Positions 1-8,666 of a stretch of DNA of 64,000 nt are shown one piece after another. The translations under genes and the position numbers were made by a program. The DNA is from Chrysophaeum taylorii (taxonomy: Eukaryota > Sar > Pelagophyceae > Pelagomonadales > Pelagomonadaceae). Numbering within the stretch: the stretch's first letter is position 1; every line of letters starts with the position of its first letter. A model generated the notes under the pieces. The model saw only the letters and a program-made list of their open reading frames with translations, was not told the DNA's origin and made no database searches. The DNA is taken from positions 299,169 through 363,168 of the forward strand of contig JAQMWT010000366.1 of NCBI GenBank assembly GCA_029834535.1, in the 5' to 3' direction.

Positions 1-383
1 CGCTCCAAGCGATCCATCGTCCTTCGCATCGCGTCCGCGTCTGCCCTCGCCGTTCTCGAATCGCGCGAAACTCGTTTCAGGGCCGCCAGCCCGTGCGCGA
101 ACAGCACCGACTGGTCGACCACCAGACGCGTCAGCGGCGCACCGGGGACGCGTTCCTCGCGCGTCACCGACTCGCCGTACAGATCCGCGATCACCTCCTC
201 GGCCTCGCGCGCGAGGACGCCGTGGTGAACGCGCCCGCGCACGGTGTCGTGGGTGAGCTCGAAGCTCCTGATCGGCAGCCGCCGCACGGCCTCCACCGAC
301 TTTGAAAGCTCGGGGGTCTCCACCACGACCTCGTAGGCCTGCCACCCGAGCGCGAAGGCCTGCGACACCAACAACAACAACAT
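1..383 (-). CDS. Peptidase S74 / intramolecular chaperone-type C-terminal domain protein (partial)
   Basis: An open frame runs from the ATG at 383 off the left edge, about 127 codons. An in-frame TAG lies directly upstream of the ATG, so the start cannot extend unless the gene is spliced. The protein opens with a hydrophobic stretch (MLLLLVSQAFALG), then RRLPIRSFELTHD, then HHGVLAREAEEVIADL and VVDQSVLFAHGLAALKRVS. This is the order of the S74 (endosialidase-type intramolecular chaperone) domain: a Pro/aromatic strand, an HxGxxAxExEEV helix and a hydrophobic trimer helix leading into a coiled coil. The family cleaves itself from trimeric proteins. S74 domains are commonest in phage tail proteins but also occur in eukaryotes, for example in MYRF. 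I assign the domain by pattern only. The rest of the gene, and whether 383 is the true start or an exon edge, cannot be seen. Confidence 0.5.
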   Translation of the reverse strand, partial: MLLLLVSQAFALGWQAYEVVVETPELSKSVEAVRRLPIRSFELTHDTVRGRVHHGVLAREAEEVIADLYGESVTREERVPGAPLTRLVVDQSVLFAHGLAALKRVSRDSRTARADADAMRRTMDRLE

Positions 384-508
384 CTAGCGGCGGGCGGCGT
401 TATGTCGTGTTGGATTGGATCGAGGGGGGGGGGTGTTGTGTTATATTATATTACATTATATTTTATTTTCTTTTCTTTTCCCCACCTCAATAATAAACAA
501 CACAAAAT

Positions 509-1414
509 ATGGCGCGGCGGCGGCGGCGGCGGGCTGTTGTTCCGTGCGAGAGTCCCGCGAGCGAGCGGGCTCGGCGCGCCCGCGCGCGGCGCGACTTGGT
601 GTTCGTCCAGCAGTGCCAACCCCTCGAAAAAGTGCTTCCCCCCGAAGCTCGACTCCACATCGTGAACTTCCTAGACATTCGCAGTCTCGTATCGGTCGAG
701 GGGAGTTCGCGAATGCTCCGGCGCACCGTGGGAGTGGTCGCCCACGAGATCTTCAGGTCCGCCGCCGTAGCCCGGTTCCCTGTCCTCGAGGCACAGGCGG
801 CGTACTTGCCGACGGAGACGTGCTTCCGTCGAGCGTACCGTCGGCACCTCTCGATTCTGTCGAGGAAAGATTCTCTGCAGCACCGGCCCCCGCGCGTCGA
901 GCCGACGAGTTCCCTCGAGGACTACGTCTTCACGCTCCAGGTGTCGAACATCTCGAGAGAGACGGTTTTTGTTGCCTCGTTGGACGAGGACGAGTTAAAA
1001 ACTCGCAGACTAGACGACGACGTCGCCGCGGACGTGCTGCGGTCCCTCGGTCAGGAGAGGGGTCCGCGCGAAGGCCCGCGGCTCCGCGTCGACTGCCTCC
1101 ACAAAGCCTCGGGCCGACACGCTCTATTGTATATCGATGCCGAGTGCGAGGGCGAGGACGACGGCGTCTATTACTTCGAATGGCAAGACGTCGAGATCCG
1201 CCGGCGGCCTTGCGCCCATTTTGCCGAGCACATCGACGGCCAGAGCGACATCGACCACGACTACTGCCTCTATCCCGAACTCGCCTGCCGGTACAACTCC
1301 CACGATGCCCGCTTCTCGATTCGCTTCCTCTACGCCTCCGACTTTTCCGTCGACGACATGCCCCCCGCGGCCACGCTCGTCCTCCTCGAGCACGACCTCG
1401 TCTTCCTCCACTGA
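509..1414 (+). CDS. F-box-like protein
   Basis: 301 aa, ATG at 509 after an AT-rich leader (about 440-508). The N-terminus is very basic (MARRRRRR). Around residues 38-75 the sequence LEKVLPPEARLHIVNFLDIRSL, followed by a serine-rich helix and a further basic helix, has the LP..ixxfLdxxxLxxxxxxS layout of an F-box, which would bind Skp1 in an SCF ubiquitin ligase. The remaining 220 residues are acidic, rich in Asp, Glu and aromatics, with no repeat I recognise (no LRR, Kelch or WD), so the substrate module is unknown. The gene converges on the acyltransferase gene, with 28 bases between the two stop codons. A longer open frame from 415 overlaps in another frame but gives low-complexity Arg/Pro sequence and is rejected. 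Confidence 0.6.
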   Translation: MARRRRRRAVVPCESPASERARRARARRDLVFVQQCQPLEKVLPPEARLHIVNFLDIRSLVSVEGSSRMLRRTVGVVAHEIFRSAAVARFPVLEAQAAYLPTETCFRRAYRRHLSILSRKDSLQHRPPRVEPTSSLEDYVFTLQVSNISRETVFVASLDEDELKTRRLDDDVAADVLRSLGQERGPREGPRLRVDCLHKASGRHALLYIDAECEGEDDGVYYFEWQDVEIRRRPCAHFAEHIDGQSDIDHDYCLYPELACRYNSHDARFSIRFLYASDFSVDDMPPAATLVLLEHDLVFLH

Positions 1415-1442
1415 CGACGACGAAAAGACGGAGGATTTTTTT

Positions 1443-1482
1443 TCATACGGCGGCGGCGGCGGCGGCGGCATGGGCGGCGGGC

Positions 1483-1513
<31 letters not shown>

Positions 1514-2585
1514 GGCGCGGCGTGGGGGCAATGATGCCGAAGCACAAAGCCGCGATCTGCGGCTTGCAGCACAACTGGATCGCGTAGGCCAGGGCCAGCG
1601 CGGCACCGAAGACCATGGGAAAAAAGCTCCGGGCGTTGTTGTTGTTGAGGAAGAACCCGTGGTACAGGTAGATCGCGTAGGATAACCTCGAGAGCTCCGC
1701 GGCGATCCGAGGCGCGGGATGTTTGCGCTGAGGCCACGAAAGCACGACGGCGGGGGGCAGGGCAAGGACGTAGAGGTCCTTACAGAAGAACAACAAGGAC
1801 GAGAGGTGGGGGGCGTCGGAAGAAGAAACTAGCGCGGCGGTGAAAACGAGGGCAAAAATTAGCGCCGACGCGGCGACGATTCCCGGCAGGCAGCCGCCAT
1901 ATCTCCGCGGCAGGCCCCTGGAGACCGCTATTCCGTTGACGTAGTGGGCCGCCCACAACACAGGAGTCCGCCACAAAAGAACATCAGGGATATTCAAGCG
2001 CACGAGAACCCTCCGGAAAAAGTGCCAGACGGAGAGCAAGACCGCGAGCTTGGAAATCGCCGCGTCGCTCGGGAATATCCGAACCAAGACGTGAAGCTCG
2101 CAGAGCGCCGGGATAAAGTAGTAGTGGCCAAAGGCCGTGCCAGTCAGAGCCTCCCACGCGAAGCGCTCGACCGACGGCAGGGCCGCGTCGTACCGAAAAA
2201 AGCTCTCCAGACCCCTGAGCTCGTCGTGGACGACGCAGTTTTCCGGAAATTTTTTTGGTCCGAGATGCGTCATCGCCAAATCCTCGAGGAGCTCGTTCCA
2301 GAACTTTCGTCGCGCGAGGCCCACCGCAACGTCCACACCCCACTTCGCCGCCGACGCCACGACCAACGGAACAACGGCGCGTCGGAGACGCTTCCCGAGT
2401 CGTCCCGGAAGATACCCGGCGAGGAAAAAGAACGACGGGGTCGCGGCATCGAGGACGCATCGCACCACCTCCTCGCGCAGAGTCCCCTTCGCAGCAGCAA
2501 AGTACGGCGGCAGGCAGTGGAGCTCGACGACAGCAACGGTGGCAACGGCGCGAAGCACGTCGACACCACCGTTCCGAACTACCAT
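1443..2585 (-). CDS. Acyltransferase 3 family membrane protein
   Basis: 380 aa, ATG at 2585. The protein is strongly hydrophobic, with about ten membrane segments. N-terminal GVDVLRAVATVAVVELH matches the iDxLRxxAxxxVxxxH signature of the acyltransferase-3 (OafA/NodX) family, where the His is the likely catalytic residue. FFFLAGYL and GHYYFIPALCELHVL match later family blocks, and LSYAIYLYHGFF matches the conserved LSYxiYLxH block near the C-terminus. Such enzymes transfer acyl groups to sugars or other exported molecules. The length suits the family. The C-terminus ends in a run of 11 Gln encoded by (TTG)n on the plus strand and then an Ala run, an in-frame microsatellite. The start codon lies 32 bases from that of the divergent gene at 2618. 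Confidence 0.8.
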
Positions 2586-2617
2586 CCGTTGAGTAGTAGT
2601 AGACCGTTGAGGAGAAG
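2586..2617. promoter_or_regulatory. Very short divergent spacer between two start codons
   Basis: Only 32 bases separate the ATG of the minus-strand acyltransferase (2585) from the ATG of the plus-strand GCIP-like gene (2618). If both starts are right, the 5' untranslated regions must overlap or the promoter elements lie inside the neighbouring coding sequence. No TATA-like box is visible in the spacer. Confidence 0.3.
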
Positions 2618-3427
2618 ATGCTGGCTGCCGGCCTGAGCGAGCGCCTCGAGAAGAAGAAGAAAGGATTCTTTTTGGACGAAGAAGAAGAAGGGTCTTCTTC
2701 CTTGCGGCGGCGGAAGTGGGGGTCTGACGGAGACCTCGAGGTCGCAGTGGAGGTGTTCGCCGCGGCGGCGGGGACGATATCCAACTGTGCGACCAAGCTC
2801 GGGATGATCAAGACCGAGGATCCGTCTCTCACCAAAGAAATTCTTGGTGCGTGCGACCAGCTGCTGACGGCTGGGGCTCTGATCGCCGGCGGCGGGGCGC
2901 CGCTCCGCGAGCTCGCGGGCCAAGCCGCGCGTCGAGTTCTGGGGGCGATGCGAGCGATGGCGACGGACCCGACGGCTCCGCGAGCCGGCGCCGCGTGGGA
3001 GGCGTGCGCTGAGTGCTCCAAGCTCCCCAAATCCCCCCGCGCCGCCTACCGGCGCAAGGTCTTGTCTTTCTCCGCCGAGCTCCGAGACTCGATCGAGGAA
3101 TTCCGGCGGGAAGAATACGAAGAATACGACGACGAGGTGGTCGTCGCCAGGAATATCGTATCGTGTTTGAGCCTCGTTTGTGTCGCGTATAAAAACCTTC
3201 TCAAAGAGTTCGACGCCCACGCGGAGCGAGGCGACTTCGCGTGGATTTCCGACGCCTACGACGCCGCGAGAGGTCTCCACGACGCCGCGACGAGAGTGGC
3301 CGAGGAGCTCTACCCGCCGCTCGACGACAACATTCCCCTCGACGCCCTCGACGCCGCCTACCGGAGACTCGGGGGGTCGGAGGAATGGGAACCGGCGATC
3401 CTGGCGGCAAGGAAAAGTAGGTGCTAG
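2618..3427 (+). CDS. GCIP (cyclin-D1-binding protein 1)-like helical protein
   Basis: 269 aa. The first 35 residues are Lys-, Glu- and Ser-rich. From about residue 45 the protein is helical throughout. The blocks EILGACDQLLTAGALIAG, LRELAGQAARRVLGAMRAM, AGAAWEACAECSKLPKSPR and NIVSCLSLVCVAYKNLLKEFD follow the order and character of GCIP/CCNDBP1, including the GAxWEAC..LP motif before a helix that begins with charged residues. In animals this protein binds cyclin D1 and helix-loop-helix factors; its role in algae is unknown. The call is from pattern memory, not a search. The stop codon TAG overlaps that of the next gene in a shared CTAG. An alternative would be another all-helical protein of the Grap2/cyclin-D-interacting fold. 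Confidence 0.55.
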   Translation: MLAAGLSERLEKKKKGFFLDEEEEGSSSLRRRKWGSDGDLEVAVEVFAAAAGTISNCATKLGMIKTEDPSLTKEILGACDQLLTAGALIAGGGAPLRELAGQAARRVLGAMRAMATDPTAPRAGAAWEACAECSKLPKSPRAAYRRKVLSFSAELRDSIEEFRREEYEEYDDEVVVARNIVSCLSLVCVAYKNLLKEFDAHAERGDFAWISDAYDAARGLHDAATRVAEELYPPLDDNIPLDALDAAYRRLGGSEEWEPAILAARKSRC

Positions 3428-3975
3428 GAAGGTTTTTTTTCCTCAAAAAAACCCACTACTAAAGCGCCCGAGACGAGCGCCGCCGCGATTCCCGCAACCC
3501 CCGTCGCGTCGCCGAGGGTGTTTTGGAGCGGCGTCATGGCGTTCCAGGCGAGGCTCGTCGAGGATCCGACGGCGGCGCCAACCAGAATCTGGGGCACCGT
3601 GTGGTATTGGGCGCGGACTCGCCACGTCAGACAGGCCAAGACGTAGGCCGCCAGGCAGGCGACGCCCGCGGCGGGAGGCCTGTAGACAACGACGACGGCG
3701 GTGGCGAGGTTGCACATCGCGCACGCGTGGGACGAGGGCATTCCGTCGGCGGCGGCCCCGTCGCTGCTCGAAGGTCGCGACTGCTTGATGACTTTCTTGA
3801 GTCCTTTATTGAGCGCGCTCGCGGCTATCGCGCCCACGACCCAATCCAAGGTTGCCACGTCGTGGCGCGCGACGAGATTCGCGGCGACGGCACCGGAGAC
3901 CACGAACCTGGCGGACTCACCCACGACGCGAAGAGGCGCGAGTCCGTCGGCCATTGCCACCACCAACACGAACAT
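3424..3975 (-). CDS. PAP2-family lipid phosphatase (LPPE/dolichyldiphosphatase-like)
   Basis: 183 aa, ATG at 3975, four to five membrane segments. All three PAP2 motifs are present in order: K60-x6-R67-P68 (KKVIKQSRP), PSSH at 80-83, and R119-x5-H125. The usual Asp four residues after the His is Gln129 (HTVPQ), as I recall for plant plastid LPP-epsilon enzymes. The family removes phosphate from phosphatidic acid or prenyl diphosphates in a membrane. The length is close to small PAP2 proteins. The gene converges on the GCIP-like gene: bases 3424-3427 (CTAG) supply TAG to both, giving a four-base tail-to-tail overlap. I lean to an LPPE or DOLPP1-type activity but cannot choose the substrate. 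Confidence 0.78.
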   Translation of the reverse strand: MFVLVVAMADGLAPLRVVGESARFVVSGAVAANLVARHDVATLDWVVGAIAASALNKGLKKVIKQSRPSSSDGAAADGMPSSHACAMCNLATAVVVVYRPPAAGVACLAAYVLACLTWRVRAQYHTVPQILVGAAVGSSTSLAWNAMTPLQNTLGDATGVAGIAAALVSGALVVGFFEEKKPS

Positions 3976-4025
3976 AACCGCGGGCTATATTTATTAGGGA
4001 AAAGTCAAGTTTCCAACCACCATAT

Positions 4026-6465
4026 ATGTTTGGTCACCGTAAACCCTCAACAAGTTTGGTCACTTAAGTTTAGTCAATCCGTATCTTGGTTGACTAAACT
4101 TGTACTCTTAGAGAGCAAACATACTGTTCGCTGACAAAACAAGGCCCGCCGTGATTAAGCTTTCAGCGGTTCTGCGCGTCGCACTGAGACTCCGGAGCGT
4201 CCTTCGACTTCGAAACGAACACGGTATCGATGCGGGTTTCGTCGCTCAGGTCGAGCGGGAGCGTGGTGGTAACACGCCGACGTCGGTTGACCACGACGCC
4301 GAGAAAGAAAACAAGAAATCGCGTGCCCAGACGAAGGTAAACGACTATGAGAGATCGCCGAGTACGCTGTCGCAGCTCAGAGCGCGCAAATGCGAGGCTC
4401 CACTTTACTCGATCTAACCAAGATGCCAAGTTCAGCATGTGTGTTCTCGAGGCCGACTTGCAGCAGATGATGTTCGACACGGGCGCCAAGTTGATGGCAT
4501 GTACAACATGGTCTACAGCGCGACAGCGCTGTCGTTCAAGAGCTATATGCAAGATGCAGCCTTTATGTGCGTGCTGGTCGTTGTGATGTGCAAGTAGACA
4601 ATACCGTCACGTGTGCTAAAAGGCACACCTGCTCCGAACCTGCTTGCCGACAAAGATCCAGCTATCGCGCGAAGCACTTCTGCGAGGCCGTGTCGGTCCT
4701 CATCAAGGGCTTTATGGAGGGCAAGTCAGGCGGCTCGGTGACCGGTTAGCACCCGGAAAGTCCGCGCTGGGATGGGGTTCGCTCGGTTGGGCAGAGCGCG
4801 ACGGACAGGTCGATTGTTCGTGGACCAACACGTCCGCGGCCTGCGACGCTTTTGCACGACCTCGCACAAGACCGCGCAGTGGCGGTCCACCATCAACAAG
4901 TCCGTCCTCGTCCCTCGCCTCTGCCCCAACTGCGTGATTTTCCTCCGTGATTCCGTACCGGCTCCTGCCGCTCCGGCCTGGCTCCCATGCTCGGGAGAGG
5001 TCTGAAGTTAGTTAGTTAGTTAGTCAGTCAGGCGGCTCTTCTCGGCATATGCGTTTGATAGACATCTGCAACAATGTCATCCGCTAAAGGCACGAGATGA
5101 CGAACCGGGATCGTTCGCTGTAGTCTGTCATAAACATCGAACTAATAAGGCGCATCCGAATAATCTTGGGCGACGAAACAGCGTGGTATCAGCGTTGTCT
5201 TGCGCAGGCCTTGTTTGTATATGTTGCTCTGCGAGTGTTCGGCATGTTGATGCGCGTGTATGGTCAAACTTGGAGGCATTCAATTTGGTGTGATCAAATT
5301 TCGAACAATCACATCAAACTTGTCATATTTTAGACTCGTACTGATGACTGGGTTAGAATTACAGGGGTGGTGTCGGCGATCTTCCGGAACGAGGCTGTCG
5401 ACGTCTTGACATCCCTTCGCGCCGCAGCTTGTATTTGCCGACTTTCTCGTACAGTGCTCGACGGTGCGGCAGCAGCTCCCGGGGAGATCTTGCGGCAGGG
5501 CGGGGTTGTCGAGATGCGCGAGGAGGAGGAGGATAAGGAGGTGTTCTCTTACGGTCGTGCGAGTTGTTTATGCTGGCGTAACGGCACGTGCTCGCGTTGC
5601 CGTCCCATGATCAAGCTGGACAGCTAACTCCGGATCGGGTACGCGACGGTGAGGAACTCCTGAACGTGGTCCTGTACGGTCCCGCACAAGTGTGGGACTG
5701 CAATCTTTGGGTTCTCGAGGGGTGTTGCTCGCGCAGTTTCTCGAGGTCGTCGAGTTTCGCGTTCTCGACTCCGAGTCGATTATCAAAGACGCTCCCTCTC
5801 GGATTTTGGGATGCAGAATGCGGTGATCCGTCTCACGCAGTAAGTCTGGTGTCCGATGTCCGCTTGTTGCTGAAGAATGACGCACGACCACGGCAACACC
5901 ACCATGGAGAGTCGCGGTTTGGGTGGCTTCTACGAACGATGGAAGGTACGAGAATGGGCCCAGCTTAAATACGCCAAGCCGTGGGAATCTGCTCTCGAGG
6001 CCGCGCTTCACTACCCGCTCTCCTTGCGTATCGCCGCGCTGTCTTAGGATGGACCTCCTTCTAAGGCGGTCATGGGAGGATGCCCATGCCGCGCGTGTAA
6101 CGCGACGGTAGATTCTGCGTGGCTGCAGCACCTAGCTCTCGTTTTTAAAGCATTTTCGCACCAAAAGCGCTCACGCGCCCCCTTGAAAAGCCTTCTTAAG
6201 TTTTATTTAAAAAGCCGAAGTTTGGTCAATACTGTGGATGTTTGAGGAGTAGTGATCAAACTTGTTGACCAAACTTACAAGGAAATTAATCAAACTTGAA
6301 GAGTTGATTGATCAAACTTAATGCATCTTTGGAGTGACCAAACTTAACTGACAAAACTTCTATGGAAAGTGACCACACTTGTGAGATTTTCCTTAATCAT
6401 ACATCAAAATCGAGCAAACATGAAAGAAATTCACCAAACTTTTTGACCAAACTTGACCGATCCCT
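4026..6465. repeat. 2.4-kb non-genic block with dispersed AAGTTTGGTCA / TGACCAAACTT words
   Basis: The 11-base word AAGTTTGGTCA or its complement, exact or with one or two changes, occurs at least a dozen times, in clusters at about 4026-4105, 5260-5325 and 6205-6465. The left cluster is mostly in the forward sense; the right cluster is mostly the complement, as in subterminal inverted repeats of DNA transposons. The interior has only short frames with no recognisable protein. A piece with a TTAG tail (about 4955-5035) also occurs at 47.6 kb. No perfect terminal repeats or target duplication were found by eye. Confidence 0.4.
4955..5035 (+). mobile_element. 3' end of a non-LTR/SINE-like element with TTAG tail
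   Basis: The sequence ending GGGAGAGGTCTGAAG followed by GTTAGTTAGTTAGTCAGTCA is matched in reverse at about 47590-47660, where the same tail is (CTAA)n. The shared part is about 70 bases, including GGCCTGGCTCCCATGCTCG. A common 3' end followed by a short simple-repeat tail is typical of retrotransposed elements. The 5' extent here is unclear. Confidence 0.5.
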
Positions 6466-6499
6466 ATTTATTATTAGTACTTCAGCTTGCGGTTTGAGT

Positions 6500-6870
6500 G
6501 TTGAGGTCTCAAACCTAGGTGACAGGTTTGCCGTGGCACCACAGACGACCAACGGCATTTTTCACAACCATGGCGATTTCGCCAACGTCGGTCGGTCCGT
6601 TCTTCCCGAGGAGAAAGAACGGAAGAATGCGAGTGCATGGTTCTTCAAGGCGGAGGCGGTGCGTCGGCGAAAGGAAATGAATGAATGACAACGGAAGTCT
6701 GGCTAATTATTAAACATGCAAGACTCTTCTATTGGATGATGACCGGCGAGTGCTGTCGGCCAGGCGATTGTCCTTGCCGAGTGCGGAGATTCGCCGCCTC
6801 ACAATGCAACCCTTTGTGGTGCTCAAACCGCCGACCAGGATGAAGCGGAGAATAAATAAACGCGCTCCTT
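6500..6870. other. Left flank of minisatellite, no supported gene
   Basis: About 370 bases of ordinary composition between the AAGTTTGGTCA block and the 30-bp repeat. Only short frames are present, none with a recognisable product. Confidence 0.4.
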
Positions 6871-8666
6871 GAGCGTCTTCGACAGGGATTGACAACGAAA
6901 GAGTGTCTTCGACAGGGATTGACAACGAAGGAGTGTCTTCGACAGGGATTGACAACGAAGGAGTGTCTTCGACAGGGATTGACAACGAAGGAGTGTCTTC
7001 GACAGGGATTGACAACGAAGGAGTGTCTTCGACAGGGATTGACAACGAAGGAGTGTCTTCGACAGGGATTGACAACGAAGGAGTGTCTTCGACAGGGATT
7101 GACAACGAAGGAGTGTCTTCGACAGGGATTGACAACGAAGGAGTGTCTTCGACAGGGATTGACAACGAAGGAGTGTCTTCGACAGGGATTGACAACGAAG
7201 GAGTGTCTTCGACAGGGATTGACAACGAAGGAGTGTCTTCGACAGGGATTGACAACGAAGGAGTGTCTTCGACAGGGATTGACAACGAAGGAGTGTCTTC
7301 GACAGGGATTGACAACGAAGGAGTGTCTTCGACAGGGATTGACAACGAAGGAGTGTCTTCGACAGGGATTGACAACGAAGGAGTGTCTTCGACAGGGATT
7401 GACAACGAAGGAGTGTCTTCGACAGGGATTGACAACGAAGGAGTGTCTTCGACAGGGATTGACAACGAAGGAGTGTCTTCGACAGGGATTGACAACGAAG
7501 GAGTGTCTTCGACAGGGATTGACAACGAAGGAGTGTCTTCGACAGGGATTGACAACGAAGGAGTGTCTTCGACAGGGATTGACAACGAAGGAGTGTCTTC
7601 GACAGGGATTGACAACGAAGGAGTGTCTTCGACAGGGATTGACAACGAAGGAGTGTCTTCGACAGGGATTGACAACGAAGGAGTGTCTTCGACAGGGATT
7701 GACAACGAAGGAGTGTCTTCGACAGGGATTGACAACGAAGGAGTGTCTTCGACAGGGATTGACAACGAAGGAGTGTCTTCGACAGGGATTGACAACGAAG
7801 GAGTGTCTTCGACAGGGATTGACAACGAAGGAGTGTCTTCGACAGGGATTGACAACGAAGGAGTGTCTTCGACAGGGATTGACAACGAAGGAGTGTCTTC
7901 GACAGGGATTGACAACGAAGGAGTGTCTTCGACAGGGATTGACAACGAAGGAGTGTCTTCGACAGGGATTGACAACGAAGGAGTGTCTTCGACAGGGATT
8001 GACAACGAAGGAGTGTCTTCGACAGGGATTGACAACGAAGGAGTGTCTTCGACAGGGATTGACAACGAAGGAGTGTCTTCGACAGGGATTGACAACGAAG
8101 GAGTGTCTTCGACAGGGATTGACAACGAAGGAGTGTCTTCGACAGGGATTGACAACGAAGGAGTGTCTTCGACAGGGATTGACAACGAAGGAGTGTCTTC
8201 GACAGGGATTGACAACGAAGGAGTGTCTTCGACAGGGATTGACAACGAAGGAGTGTCTTCGACAGGGATTGACAACGAAGGAGTGTCTTCGACAGGGATT
8301 GACAACGAAGGAGTGTCTTCGACAGGGATTGACAACGAAGGAGTGTCTTCGACAGGGATTGACAACGAAGGAGTGTCTTCGACAGGGATTGACAACGAAG
8401 GAGTGTCTTCGACAGGGATTGACAACGAAGGAGTGTCTTCGACAGGGATTGACAACGAAGGAGTGTCTTCGACAGGGATTGACAACGAAGGAGTGTCTTC
8501 GACAGGGATTGACAACGAAGGAGTGTCTTCGACAGGGATTGACAACGAAGGAGTGTCTTCGACAGGGATTGACAACGAAGGAGTGTCTTCGACAGGGATT
8601 GACAACGAAGGAGTGTCTTCGACAGGGATTGACAACGAAGGAGTGTCTTCGACAGGGATTGACAAC
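6871..8666. repeat. 30-bp minisatellite, about 60 copies
   Basis: A 30-base unit (beginning GAGTGTCTTCGACAGGG) repeats head to tail with almost no variation. Only the first copy differs (GAGC for GAGT, and a final A for G); from 6931 to the last copy I see no substitution. Because 30 is a multiple of three and the unit has a stop in only one of six frames (TGA in one plus frame), five frames stay open for about 1.8 kb. These include minus-strand frames repeating SIPVEDTPSL (697 codons, 6710-8803) and VVNPCRRHSF, and plus-strand frames repeating TTKECLRQGL and SSTGIDNEGV. Flanks give no recognisable protein, so I treat it as a VNTR, not a gene. Confidence 0.92.

Noticed and set aside
415-1587. 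390-codon plus-strand frame overlapping the F-box gene
   Set aside because: Arg/Pro-rich low-complexity composition, crosses the microsatellite of the next gene, and conflicts with the frame carrying the F-box.
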